From contig JAYPAN010000016.1 of NCBI GenBank assembly GCA_038123715.1, positions 1-40,625 on the forward strand: DNA of 40,625 nucleotides. Reading direction: 5' to 3'. Position 1 is the first letter of the stretch. Every line of letters starts with the position of its first letter. The position numbers and the translations under genes are program-made. Under the pieces are notes generated by a model, which searched no databases, was not told the DNA's origin, and worked only from the letters and a program-made list of their open reading frames with translations. The DNA is from JAYPAN01 sp038123715 (GTDB lineage: Bacteria; Pseudomonadota; Alphaproteobacteria; RS24). Positions 33,096 through 40,286 of this stretch are shown piece by piece.

Positions 33096-33881
33096 ATGAG
33101 CATTGGATCGGCGAAATTGGACGCAGCCGAGCTGGAGCGCTATCAGCGCCATATTTTGCTGAAGGAAATCGGCGGCGCGGGGCAGCAAAAACTTTGCGCC
33201 GCCAAAGTGCTGATTATCGGCATGGGCGGGCTTGGCAATCCACTGGCGCAATATCTGGCCGCCGCCGGTGTCGGGCATTTGGGGCTAGTCGATGATGATG
33301 TTGTCAGCGCGTCCAATTTGCAGCGCCAAACCCTGTTCACGCCGGAGGATATTGGCCGCGACAAAGTCGCGGTGGCGACGCGATGTTTGGCGGCGCAAAA
33401 CCCGCTGGTCACAATTGCGCCTTACACAACCCGTCTGGCGGCGGATAATGCCGAGGCGCTTATCGCCGATTATGATGTGGTTGCCGATGCTTGCGATAAT
33501 TACGCAACCCGCTTCATTGTCAATGATGCCTGTTTTCGCCAACGCAAAGTGCTGGTCTCGGCTGCGGTCGGACGGTTTGACGGGCAATTGGCGACATTCA
33601 AGCCGTGGCTGAAGGATGCGGCCGGCACACCGCTGCCCTGCTACCGGTCGCTGGTGCCGCAAGCGCCTGAAGAAATTGAAGATTGCGCGACCACCGGCAT
33701 TATCGGGGCGCTGACCGGTATTCTCGGCAGCCTGCAGGCCTTGGAAGTGATAAAGGAAATTACCGGTGCGGGCGACAGTCTGGCCGGGCGCTTGCTGGTC
33801 TTTGACGGGCTGTCCATGCAGGCGCGCACAGTGCGGCTGGCATGGGATCCCGAAAACCCGAATAATGGCAATCAGGCTTAA
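33096..33881 (+). CDS. moeB: MoeB/ThiF-like E1 adenylyltransferase with a degenerate zinc site
   Basis: This 261-aa protein has the ATP site GMGGLGN (42-48), the DDDVVSASNLQRQ segment (67-79), ACDNYATR (132-139) and the active-site region EDCATTGIIG (C197). These enzymes adenylate the C-terminus of ubiquitin-like sulfur carriers (MoaD, ThiS, CysO). The zinc site, normally CxxC plus a second CxxC near the C-terminus, is reduced: here C182-Y-R-S185, and the tail DPENPNNGN has no cysteine. Its place after cysK might instead indicate sulfur transfer for thiamine or cysteine. The ends of this gene and the dehydrogenase overlap by four bases. Confidence 0.85.
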   Translation: MSIGSAKLDAAELERYQRHILLKEIGGAGQQKLCAAKVLIIGMGGLGNPLAQYLAAAGVGHLGLVDDDVVSASNLQRQTLFTPEDIGRDKVAVATRCLAAQNPLVTIAPYTTRLAADNAEALIADYDVVADACDNYATRFIVNDACFRQRKVLVSAAVGRFDGQLATFKPWLKDAAGTPLPCYRSLVPQAPEEIEDCATTGIIGALTGILGSLQALEVIKEITGAGDSLAGRLLVFDGLSMQARTVRLAWDPENPNNGNQA

Positions 33882-34876
33882 TCAACCAGTGCCGAGCTGG
33901 GCAGCACCACATCCGGCGGGCGATGCCCATCTGCCCATGACCGGATATTGATAATCACCTTCTCGCCCATGCCGCGCCGGCCTTCAATTGTGGCCGATGA
34001 CATATGCGGCAGCAATATCACATTGTCGAAGTCCAAAAGCCGTGCATTGACCGCCGGTTCGCGCTCAAACACATCCAAAGCCGCCCCGCCAAGCCGCCCT
34101 TCGGCCAGCGCATCAGCCAGCGCTTCTTCATCTATCACCTCGCCGCGACTGGTATTGACGACCAGCGCGCCGGGCGGCAAATGCGCCAGACGGCGGCGCG
34201 ACAGCAAATGATAAGTGGCCGGTGTGTGCGGGCAATTGACCGAGACAATATCAACCTGGCGCAGCATCTGGTCGAGCGTGGCGACATATTGGGCTTGGCA
34301 ATTGGCTTCAATATCAGGGTGCAGGCGGTGGCGGTTGTGGTAGAAAATCTCCAGCCCAAAGGCCGTGGCGCGCCGCGCAATCGCCTGACCAATGCGTCCC
34401 ATGCCGATAATGCCGAGCTTCTTGCCGGCCAGCCTGCGCCCAAGCATCCAATTGGGCGACCAACCGGTAAACGCACCAGCTTGGCGCATAATCCTATCGC
34501 CCTCCACCATGCGGCGCGGCAAAGCCAGAATAAGTGCCATCGCCATATCAGCCGTGTCTTCGGTCAGCACGCTGGGTGTATTGGTGACAGTAATGCCCTT
34601 TTCATAAGCCGCATCAATATCAATATTATCCGTGCCATTGCCGAAATTGGCAATCAGCTTCAGCCTGTCGCCCGCCCCGTTGATAAGCGCGGCATCAATC
34701 CGGTCGGTAACGGTTGGCACCAGCACATCATTATTTGCCATCATGGCCGACAGGGCGGCGCGGTCGGGCGCGGCGTCATCAGCATTGAATTGCGCGTCGA
34801 ATAATTCGCCCATACGGGTTTCAATATCGGCTGGCAAGCGGCGTGTGATGGCAACCTTTGTGGCGTTATCGGACAT
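33878..34876 (-). CDS. D-isomer-specific 2-hydroxyacid dehydrogenase (glyoxylate/hydroxypyruvate reductase-like)
   Basis: This 332-aa protein has NAD(P) site GMGRIG (G158, G160, G163) and the catalytic triad R244 (NTSRG), E273 (FEREP) and H291 (LPHMSSAT). ANFGNGTDNID and TNTPSVLTEDTADMAMALILALPRR are typical of the GyaR-like glyoxylate reductase branch; the substrate may be glyoxylate, hydroxypyruvate or a related acid. GAGGTCTGA precedes the ATG. The gene is divergent from the SH3 protein and tail-to-tail with the MoeB-like gene. Confidence 0.9.
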   Translation of the reverse strand: MSDNATKVAITRRLPADIETRMGELFDAQFNADDAAPDRAALSAMMANNDVLVPTVTDRIDAALINGAGDRLKLIANFGNGTDNIDIDAAYEKGITVTNTPSVLTEDTADMAMALILALPRRMVEGDRIMRQAGAFTGWSPNWMLGRRLAGKKLGIIGMGRIGQAIARRATAFGLEIFYHNRHRLHPDIEANCQAQYVATLDQMLRQVDIVSVNCPHTPATYHLLSRRRLAHLPPGALVVNTSRGEVIDEEALADALAEGRLGGAALDVFEREPAVNARLLDFDNVILLPHMSSATIEGRRGMGEKVIINIRSWADGHRPPDVVLPSSALVD

Positions 34877-34901
34877 TCAGACCTCAACAATAATGCATCA
34901 G

Positions 34902-34931
34902 ACTATAGCAAAGCCGTTTTGGCTCTGCCAG
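34902..34931 (-). promoter_or_regulatory. Promoter for the 2-hydroxyacid dehydrogenase
   Basis: On the minus strand CTGGCA (34926-34931) is 18 bases from TATAGT (34902-34907), with an extended TGC before the -10. It faces the gene, giving a leader of about 20 bases. Confidence 0.5.
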
Positions 34932-35013
34932 AAAAAGCACAGCCGCGCACCGGTCAGCCAACTTGCCTGTCTGTCGGCTTGCGGAATAGGGCGTGGCGGA
35001 GTATCAAAGAGAT

Positions 35014-35553
35014 ATGGATCGGGTCGTGATTCTCCGTGTTGGTTTGGCTTTTTTGCTGCTGGTATTTGTAGCCAGCCTTGTGCCGTTTTCAATTTCCGCG
35101 CAAGACGGGCGCGACCGGCGTCCGCTGGGTGAAAGCGGCCTGCCTTTGCCGCGTTTTGTTTCCATCAGCAAAAGCGAGGCCAATGTGCGGCGCGGGCCCG
35201 GCGGCGATTACCCGCTGCTCTGGCAATATCAAAAGCGCGGCCTGCCGCTTGAAATTGTCGCCGAATACGGCCAATGGCGGCAAATCCGTGACCATGAAGG
35301 CGGCGAGGGCTGGATTCATTCGCGGCTGTTGCGCGGCAAACGCACGATTGTTGTGCGCGAAGCGGCCAATGCGCTGCAATTGCGCCGCGCGCCGCGTGCC
35401 GGTGCCGGAACTGTCGCGCTGGTGCAGTCCGGCACAATCGGAGCTTTGCAGGAATGTCAGGCCAATTGGTGCGAAGTTGAGCTGGGCGGCTATACGGGTT
35501 GGCTGCCGCGCGACATGCTGTGGGGCATTTATAATTTCGAACAATTTGACTAG
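35014..35553 (+). CDS. Bacterial SH3 domain protein, exported
   Basis: From the ATG at 35014 the protein is 179 aa; a GTG at 34993 would add seven residues and cannot be excluded. A hydrophobic N-terminal segment (LRVGLAFLLLVFVASLVPFSISA) is a signal peptide or anchor. Two SH3-like repeats follow, the first with SKSEANVRRGPGGDYPLLW through GEGWIHSRLL, the second with ALQLRRAPRAGAGTVALVQ through GGYTGWLPRDMLWGIY. Such domains bind peptidoglycan or envelope proteins. It is commonly adjacent to the dehydrogenase in alphaproteobacteria. Confidence 0.85.
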   Translation: MDRVVILRVGLAFLLLVFVASLVPFSISAQDGRDRRPLGESGLPLPRFVSISKSEANVRRGPGGDYPLLWQYQKRGLPLEIVAEYGQWRQIRDHEGGEGWIHSRLLRGKRTIVVREAANALQLRRAPRAGAGTVALVQSGTIGALQECQANWCEVELGGYTGWLPRDMLWGIYNFEQFD

Positions 35554-35587
35554 GCGCTTGGCCTGAGCAACGAGATAAAACGCCACA

Positions 35588-35620
35588 AAAAAGGGGAGAG
35601 CCAAGACTCCCCCCTTTCGT
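35588..35620. terminator. Bidirectional terminator between the SH3 protein and katG
   Basis: GGGGAG (35593-35598) pairs with CTCCCC (35607-35612) over an 8-base loop. An A-rich flank on the left and CCTTTCGTTT on the right fit termination from both directions of this convergent pair. Confidence 0.7.
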
Positions 35621-35638
35621 TTAAGGCTTTATGCTGTA

Positions 35639-37771
35639 TCAGGCAGCCAGGTCAAATCGGTCGGCATTCATCACCTTTATCCAAGCGGCGATAAAGTCGG
35701 CGACGAATTTCTCGCCATTATCGCTTTGGGCATAGACTTCGGCAATCGCCCGCAATTCCGAATTGGAGCCAAACACCAAATCAATACGGGTCGCCGTGCC
35801 GACAGTGTCGCCGGAGCTGCGGTCTTTGCCCTCAAACAGATTTTCATCTGTTTGCGACCAGACTGTTCCCATATCGAGCAGTTTGACAAACCAGTCATTG
35901 CTCAATGTCTGGCCATCTGTCCAGACGCCATGGCCGTCTGTCGAGATGCCCAGCGTCCGCAAGCCGCCGACCAAAACGGTCATTTCAGCAGCAGTCAGGC
36001 CGAGCAATTGCGCCTTGTCGAGCAGCATTTCTTCCGGCGCGACGGCAAAAGCCGCGCGCTGGAAATTGCGGAACCCATCGGCGGCAGGCTCCAGCACAGA
36101 GAAGCTTTCTGCATCGGTTTGCGCGTCCGAGGCATCGCCGCGCCCCGGCGCGAACGGCACGCTCGCACCACTGGCCATTTCAATGCCAACGCCACCGGCC
36201 AAAACAATCACATCGGCCATGCTGGCATTGTTTTCTACCGCGATTGTCTCAAGCACGCTCAAGACTTTTTCAAGCTGTTCCGGCTTGTTGGCCGCCCAGT
36301 TTTTCTGCGGCGCAAGGCGAATACGCGCGCCATTGGCACCACCGCGCATGTCCGAGCCGCGATAGGTTGAGGCTGACGCCCAAGCGGTCTCGACCATTTC
36401 CTGGATGCTCAAGCCGCTGTTTTTAATGGCTGCTTTGACCGCATCCACATCATAAGACGCATTACCGGCCGGCACAGGGTCTTGCCAGATAAGCTCTTCG
36501 CCCGGCACTTCTGGGCCGAGATAACGGCATTTCGGCCCCATATCCCGGTGCAGAAGCTTGAACCAGGCGCGCGCAAACGCATCGGCGAAATAGTCATTGT
36601 CTTGGCGGAATTTCTCGGAAATCTTGCGATATTCCGGGTCTTTAATCATGGCGATATCAGCCGTGCTCATGGCCGGCGTCACCTTCTCGCCGGAACCGTC
36701 AACCTGCGGTGCCATATCTTCCTCGGCCACATCGACCGGCTGCCAGATATTTGCGCCCGCCGGTGATTTGGTCAATGCCCACTCATATTTGAACAACAGG
36801 TCGAAATAGCCATTATCCCATTGGGTCGGATTGGCCGTCCACGGGCCTTCCAGACCGGAAGTGATGGTATCAACGCCCTTGCCCGATTTATGGGTGGATT
36901 CCCAACCAAAGCCCATCGCCTGAATGGGAGAGCCTTCCGGCTCGGCACCGACATGGGCGGCATCGCCCGCGCCATGCATTTTACCAAATGTGTGACCACC
37001 GGCGACCAGCGCCACGGTTTCTTCGTCATTCATCGCCATGCGGGCAAATGTTTCACGAATATCCTGTGCGCTCAAAAGCGGGTCGGGATTGGCGTTCGGG
37101 CCTTCCGGATTGACATAAATCAGACCCATTTGCACAGCGGCAAGCGGGTTCTCCAAAGACTGACGGGTTTCAGCATAGCGATTGTCGCCCAGCCACTCAT
37201 CTTCTGCACCCCAATAAATATCTTCTTCCGGATGCCAGATATCAGGGCGACCGCCGCCAAAGCCGAATGTCTTGCCGCCCATAGATTCAATCGCCACATT
37301 ACCGGCCAGAATCAGCAGGTCAGCCCAGCTAATCGCATTGCCATATTTCTGTTTGACCGGCCACAGCAGACGCCGCGCCTTGTCGAGATTGCCATTATCC
37401 GGCCAGCTGTTAAGCGGCGCAAAACGCTGCGCGCCCGTGCCGCCGCCGCCACGGCCATCGCCGGTGCGATATGTGCCGGCTGCGTGCCATGTCATGCGGA
37501 TGAAAAACGGGCCATAATGCCCATAATCGGCCGGCCACCATTCCTGGCTGTCGGTCATCAGCGCGGTCAAATCCTGCTTCAGCGCGGCATAGTCAATTTT
37601 CTTGAAAGCCTCACGATAGTCGAAATCATCGCCCATCGGATTGGATTTTTTGTCGTGCTGGCGCAAAATGCCCAGATTGAGCTGGTTCGGCCACCAGTCC
37701 TGATTAGAAGTTCCTGTCTCCTGATTGCGCGTCAGCGCACCATGCATGACAGGGCATTTTGAAACGTCCAT
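35639..37771 (-). CDS. katG: Catalase-peroxidase KatG
   Basis: This 710-aa bifunctional heme enzyme has distal R92, W95 and H96 (IRMTWHAAGTYR), Y219 (GLIYVNPEG) and M245 (FARMAMND). The Trp95-Tyr219-Met245 adduct required for catalase activity is therefore intact, with the same spacing as W107-Y229-M255 in Mycobacterium tuberculosis. The proximal heme ligand is H260 (AGGHTFGK). The degenerate C-terminal peroxidase domain is full length. It removes hydrogen peroxide. GGAGAGG precedes the ATG. A strong promoter with an adjacent palindrome lies upstream, and the regulator gene irr is next on the same strand. Confidence 0.98.
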   Translation of the reverse strand: MDVSKCPVMHGALTRNQETGTSNQDWWPNQLNLGILRQHDKKSNPMGDDFDYREAFKKIDYAALKQDLTALMTDSQEWWPADYGHYGPFFIRMTWHAAGTYRTGDGRGGGGTGAQRFAPLNSWPDNGNLDKARRLLWPVKQKYGNAISWADLLILAGNVAIESMGGKTFGFGGGRPDIWHPEEDIYWGAEDEWLGDNRYAETRQSLENPLAAVQMGLIYVNPEGPNANPDPLLSAQDIRETFARMAMNDEETVALVAGGHTFGKMHGAGDAAHVGAEPEGSPIQAMGFGWESTHKSGKGVDTITSGLEGPWTANPTQWDNGYFDLLFKYEWALTKSPAGANIWQPVDVAEEDMAPQVDGSGEKVTPAMSTADIAMIKDPEYRKISEKFRQDNDYFADAFARAWFKLLHRDMGPKCRYLGPEVPGEELIWQDPVPAGNASYDVDAVKAAIKNSGLSIQEMVETAWASASTYRGSDMRGGANGARIRLAPQKNWAANKPEQLEKVLSVLETIAVENNASMADVIVLAGGVGIEMASGASVPFAPGRGDASDAQTDAESFSVLEPAADGFRNFQRAAFAVAPEEMLLDKAQLLGLTAAEMTVLVGGLRTLGISTDGHGVWTDGQTLSNDWFVKLLDMGTVWSQTDENLFEGKDRSSGDTVGTATRIDLVFGSNSELRAIAEVYAQSDNGEKFVADFIAAWIKVMNADRFDLAA

Positions 37772-37824
37772 TTCTCGCTACCTCTCCTTAAAGTTCTTAA
37801 ATTGGCAAAATTACGCCATGCCGA

Positions 37825-37852
37825 AGTATAAAAAACAGCAGGCGCGTGTCAA
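37825..37852 (-). promoter_or_regulatory. katG promoter
   Basis: On the minus strand a perfect TTGACA (37847-37852) is 16 bases from TATACT (37825-37830), placing the RNA start about 47 bases before the katG ATG. Confidence 0.8.
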
Positions 37853-37855
37853 TAG

Positions 37856-37874
37856 AATTAGAATTATTCTAATT
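37856..37874. promoter_or_regulatory. 19-bp perfect palindrome, candidate Irr/Fur-family operator (ICE-like)
   Basis: AATTAGAATTATTCTAATT is a 9-1-9 perfect inverted repeat. Its core TTAGAA-N3-TTCTAA matches the form of the iron control element bound by Irr in Rhizobiales. It lies 3 bases upstream of the katG -35, and an irr-like gene is the next gene. Binding is inferred, not shown. Confidence 0.65.
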
Positions 37875-37933
37875 TAATTTGACTGTAATTCTGTGGGCTT
37901 TTTGTCGCGCCTTGCGGTGCTGGCGAAGGGTGT

Positions 37934-38386
37934 TTACTCAGTCGCCTTGTTCAGCCGGATAATGACTTCCACCATATCAACATCATAGCCATCCGGACTT
38001 TGCGGAAGGCGCGCCACATCCACCGCATCAGCGTCAATATCAATCAGCCGCGCCTCATTTTCAATATAGAAATGATGATGGTCATGCAGATTAGTGTCAA
38101 AATAATTGCGCGCATGGTCAACAATCACCTCGCGCAACAGACCGGCATCGCAAAACTGGTTCAGCGTATTGTAAACCGTTGCCAGCGATACTGAAACGCC
38201 GACGGCGCGCGCCTCCTCAAACAGTTTTTCCGCCGTCACATGGCGATTGCCATTGGCGAACAGCAAATGCGCCAAAACAAGACGCGGACGCGTGGTGCGT
38301 AACCCGGCCGCACGCAACCGATTACCCAGCGCGCTTTCTTGCGCCTGTGTCAGGCCAATGCCACCAATATGTTGAGCGTCACGCAT
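37934..38386 (-). CDS. irr: Fur-family regulator, Irr type
   Basis: This 150-aa protein has the Fur winged helix with RTTRPRLVLAHLLFANGNRHVTAEKLFEEA and the recognition segment VSVSLATVYNTLNQFCDAGLLREV (64-87). The Irr hallmark LHDHHHFYIEN (100-110) has the histidine cluster implicated in heme binding. Only one cysteine (C79) is present; the N-terminal CP heme-regulatory motif of Bradyrhizobium Irr and the CxxC zinc pairs of PerR/Fur are missing. Irr represses or activates iron and heme genes when heme is low. It is divergent from fabA, a common alphaproteobacterial arrangement, and is upstream of katG. Confidence 0.88.
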   Translation of the reverse strand: MRDAQHIGGIGLTQAQESALGNRLRAAGLRTTRPRLVLAHLLFANGNRHVTAEKLFEEARAVGVSVSLATVYNTLNQFCDAGLLREVIVDHARNYFDTNLHDHHHFYIENEARLIDIDADAVDVARLPQSPDGYDVDMVEVIIRLNKATE

Positions 38387-38430
38387 AATGAAGTGGCTGG
38401 GCGCGGGCGCCGACCTCTCCTGAAAACTGT

Positions 38431-38450
38431 AATCATTCCAAGAAATAATT
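38431..38450. promoter_or_regulatory. Imperfect palindrome over the irr -10 region
   Basis: AATCATT-CCAAGA-AATAATT pairs at six of seven arm positions and covers the presumed irr -10, a position suited to repression and so to autoregulation by Irr or another Fur-family protein. Confidence 0.35.
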
Positions 38451-38470
38451 TAGCAAACCCACCATGTCAA
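38442..38470 (-). promoter_or_regulatory. irr promoter
   Basis: On the minus strand a perfect TTGACA (38465-38470) is 17 bases from TATTTC (38442-38447). The -10 is weak but the spacing and orientation are right. Confidence 0.5.
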
Positions 38471-38483
38471 GCATGTTAAAGGC

Positions 38484-38512
38484 TTTCACCCGTCTGGCGG
38501 GCATGTTAGGTT
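38484..38512 (+). promoter_or_regulatory. Possible fabA promoter
   Basis: TTTCAC (38484-38489) and TAGGTT (38507-38512) are 17 bases apart, with TG one base before the -10. It is weak. Confidence 0.3.
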
Positions 38513-38540
38513 CGGGTCAAGTCAGGTGGAAGGGAAACGC

Positions 38541-39050
38541 ATGTCACGCCAAAACAGCTATAATTATGAAGAACTTATTGCCTGCGGCAATGGTGAAGTG
38601 TTTGGCGATGGCAATGCCCGCCTGCCGGCCCCGCCAATGCTGATGTTTGACCGCATCACCAAAGTTTTCGATACGGGCGGCGCTCATGACAAGGGTCATA
38701 TGGAAGCCGAGCTGGATATTCATCCCGGCCTGTGGTTTTTCGACTGCCATTTCAAAACCGACCCGGTCATGCCGGGTTGTCTCGGCCTTGATGCCATGTG
38801 GCAGCTTATTGGCTTTTATCTTGGTTGGCTTGGTCATCCGGGGCGCGGACGGGCGCTGGGCGGCACGATTAAGTTCACCGGTCAAGTCATGCCCGATGTC
38901 AAGCTGGTGCGCTATGAGATTGACATGAAGCGGGTTCTGGCCGGTAAGCTGGTCATGGGCATTGGCGATGCGCGCCTTTATGCCGATGAGAAAATGATTT
39001 ATGAGGCCGAGGGGTTGCGGGTTGGCCTTTTCCGTCCGGAGCAAATGTAA
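38541..39050 (+). CDS. fabA: 3-hydroxydecanoyl-ACP dehydratase/isomerase FabA
   Basis: From the ATG at 38541, with GGAAGGG upstream, the product is 169 aa; an in-frame GTG at 38526 is less likely. It has the FabA hot-dog active site with H70 (FFDCHFKTDPVMPG) and D84 (CLGLDAMWQ), the same numbering as the E. coli enzyme. It dehydrates 3-hydroxyacyl-ACP and isomerises trans-2- to cis-3-decenoyl-ACP, which commits to unsaturated fatty acids. It is followed by fabB after 15 bases, the usual partner. Confidence 0.97.
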   Translation: MSRQNSYNYEELIACGNGEVFGDGNARLPAPPMLMFDRITKVFDTGGAHDKGHMEAELDIHPGLWFFDCHFKTDPVMPGCLGLDAMWQLIGFYLGWLGHPGRGRALGGTIKFTGQVMPDVKLVRYEIDMKRVLAGKLVMGIGDARLYADEKMIYEAEGLRVGLFRPEQM

Positions 39051-39065
39051 GTATAGGGGTTTTTC

Positions 39066-40277
39066 ATGCGTCGTGTCGCCGTTACCGGTCTCGGTATTGT
39101 TTCAAGCATTGGCAATAATGCCCAAGAAGTATCGACCAGCCTGGCCGAGGGGCGGTCAGGCATTCGCACCGAAACCGAGCAGGTGGAAAAAGGTTTTCGC
39201 AGCCAGATTGCCGGTCGCCCGACGCTTGATGTAACAGAAGCAGTGGACAAGCGCGTGCGCCGTTTCATGGGCGATGGCGCGGCGTGGAATTATGTCGCTA
39301 TGGAGCAGGCGATTGCCGATGCCGGACTTGAGCAAGATGTGATTTCGCACCCGATGACCGGCCTGATTATGGGGTCGGGCGGGCCATCCACCAAGGCGCT
39401 GATTGCCGCCGCCGATACAACGCGCGACAGCGGCCCCAAGCGCGTCGGCCCGTTTGCCGTGCCGAAATGCATGTCGTCCACCAATTCCGCGACACTGGCC
39501 ACACCCTTTGGCATTAAAGGCATCAACTATTCCATATCCTCGGCCTGCGCCACTTCCACCCATTGCATTGGCAATGCGGCGGAAATGATTCAATGGGGCA
39601 AGCAGGATGTGATGTTTGCCGGTGGCGGCGAGGAGCTGGACTGGGCGCTGTCGGCACTGTTTGACGCTATGGGTGCGATGTCGAGCAAATATAATGACAC
39701 GCCGGCGACGGCCAGCCGCGCCTATGATGAAAGCCGCGACGGCTTTGTGATTGCCGGCGGAGCCGGTGTGCTGGTGCTGGAAGAAATGGAACGCGCGCAA
39801 AAACGCGGCGCCAAAATCTATGCCGAAATTAGCGGTTATGGCGCGACTTCGGACGGGCATGACATGGTGCAGCCTTCCGGCGAAGGCGCGGTGCGCTGCA
39901 TGGAAATGGCCATGAAAGACCTTGACTGCGCGGTCGATTATATCAACCCGCATGCCACTTCCACGCCGATTGGCGACATTAAGGAAATCGAAGCCCTGCG
40001 CGCCGTGTTCGGCGCTGACTGCCCGGCCATCTCGGCCACCAAATCGCTGACCGGCCATTCGCTCGGCGCGGCCGGTGTGCAGGAAGCGATTTACACTTTG
40101 CTGATGATGCAGGGCGATTTTGTCGCCGCCTCGGCGCATATTGAAACCCTCGACCCGGATTTCGCCGATATGCCCATCATCCGCGAGCGCAAAGACAATG
40201 CCGGTATCAATTGCGCCATGTCGAACAGTTTCGGCTTTGGCGGCACGAATGGCACGCTGGTCTTTAAACGGGTTTAG
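39066..40277 (+). CDS. fabB: 3-oxoacyl-ACP synthase I (FabB)
   Basis: This 403-aa KAS I has the catalytic triad C161 (SISSACATSTHC), H295 (NPHATSTPIGD) and H330 (SLTGHSLGAAG), with K325 in ISATKS. The Gly-rich C-terminus NSFGFGGTNGTLVFKRV is complete. It elongates cis-3-decenoyl-ACP and so works directly after FabA. In many alphaproteobacteria fabI follows in the same operon; here the plus-strand operon ends and a minus-strand frame begins 9 bases later. Confidence 0.97.
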   Translation: MRRVAVTGLGIVSSIGNNAQEVSTSLAEGRSGIRTETEQVEKGFRSQIAGRPTLDVTEAVDKRVRRFMGDGAAWNYVAMEQAIADAGLEQDVISHPMTGLIMGSGGPSTKALIAAADTTRDSGPKRVGPFAVPKCMSSTNSATLATPFGIKGINYSISSACATSTHCIGNAAEMIQWGKQDVMFAGGGEELDWALSALFDAMGAMSSKYNDTPATASRAYDESRDGFVIAGGAGVLVLEEMERAQKRGAKIYAEISGYGATSDGHDMVQPSGEGAVRCMEMAMKDLDCAVDYINPHATSTPIGDIKEIEALRAVFGADCPAISATKSLTGHSLGAAGVQEAIYTLLMMQGDFVAASAHIETLDPDFADMPIIRERKDNAGINCAMSNSFGFGGTNGTLVFKRV

Positions 40278-40286
40278 GGGTTGGCT

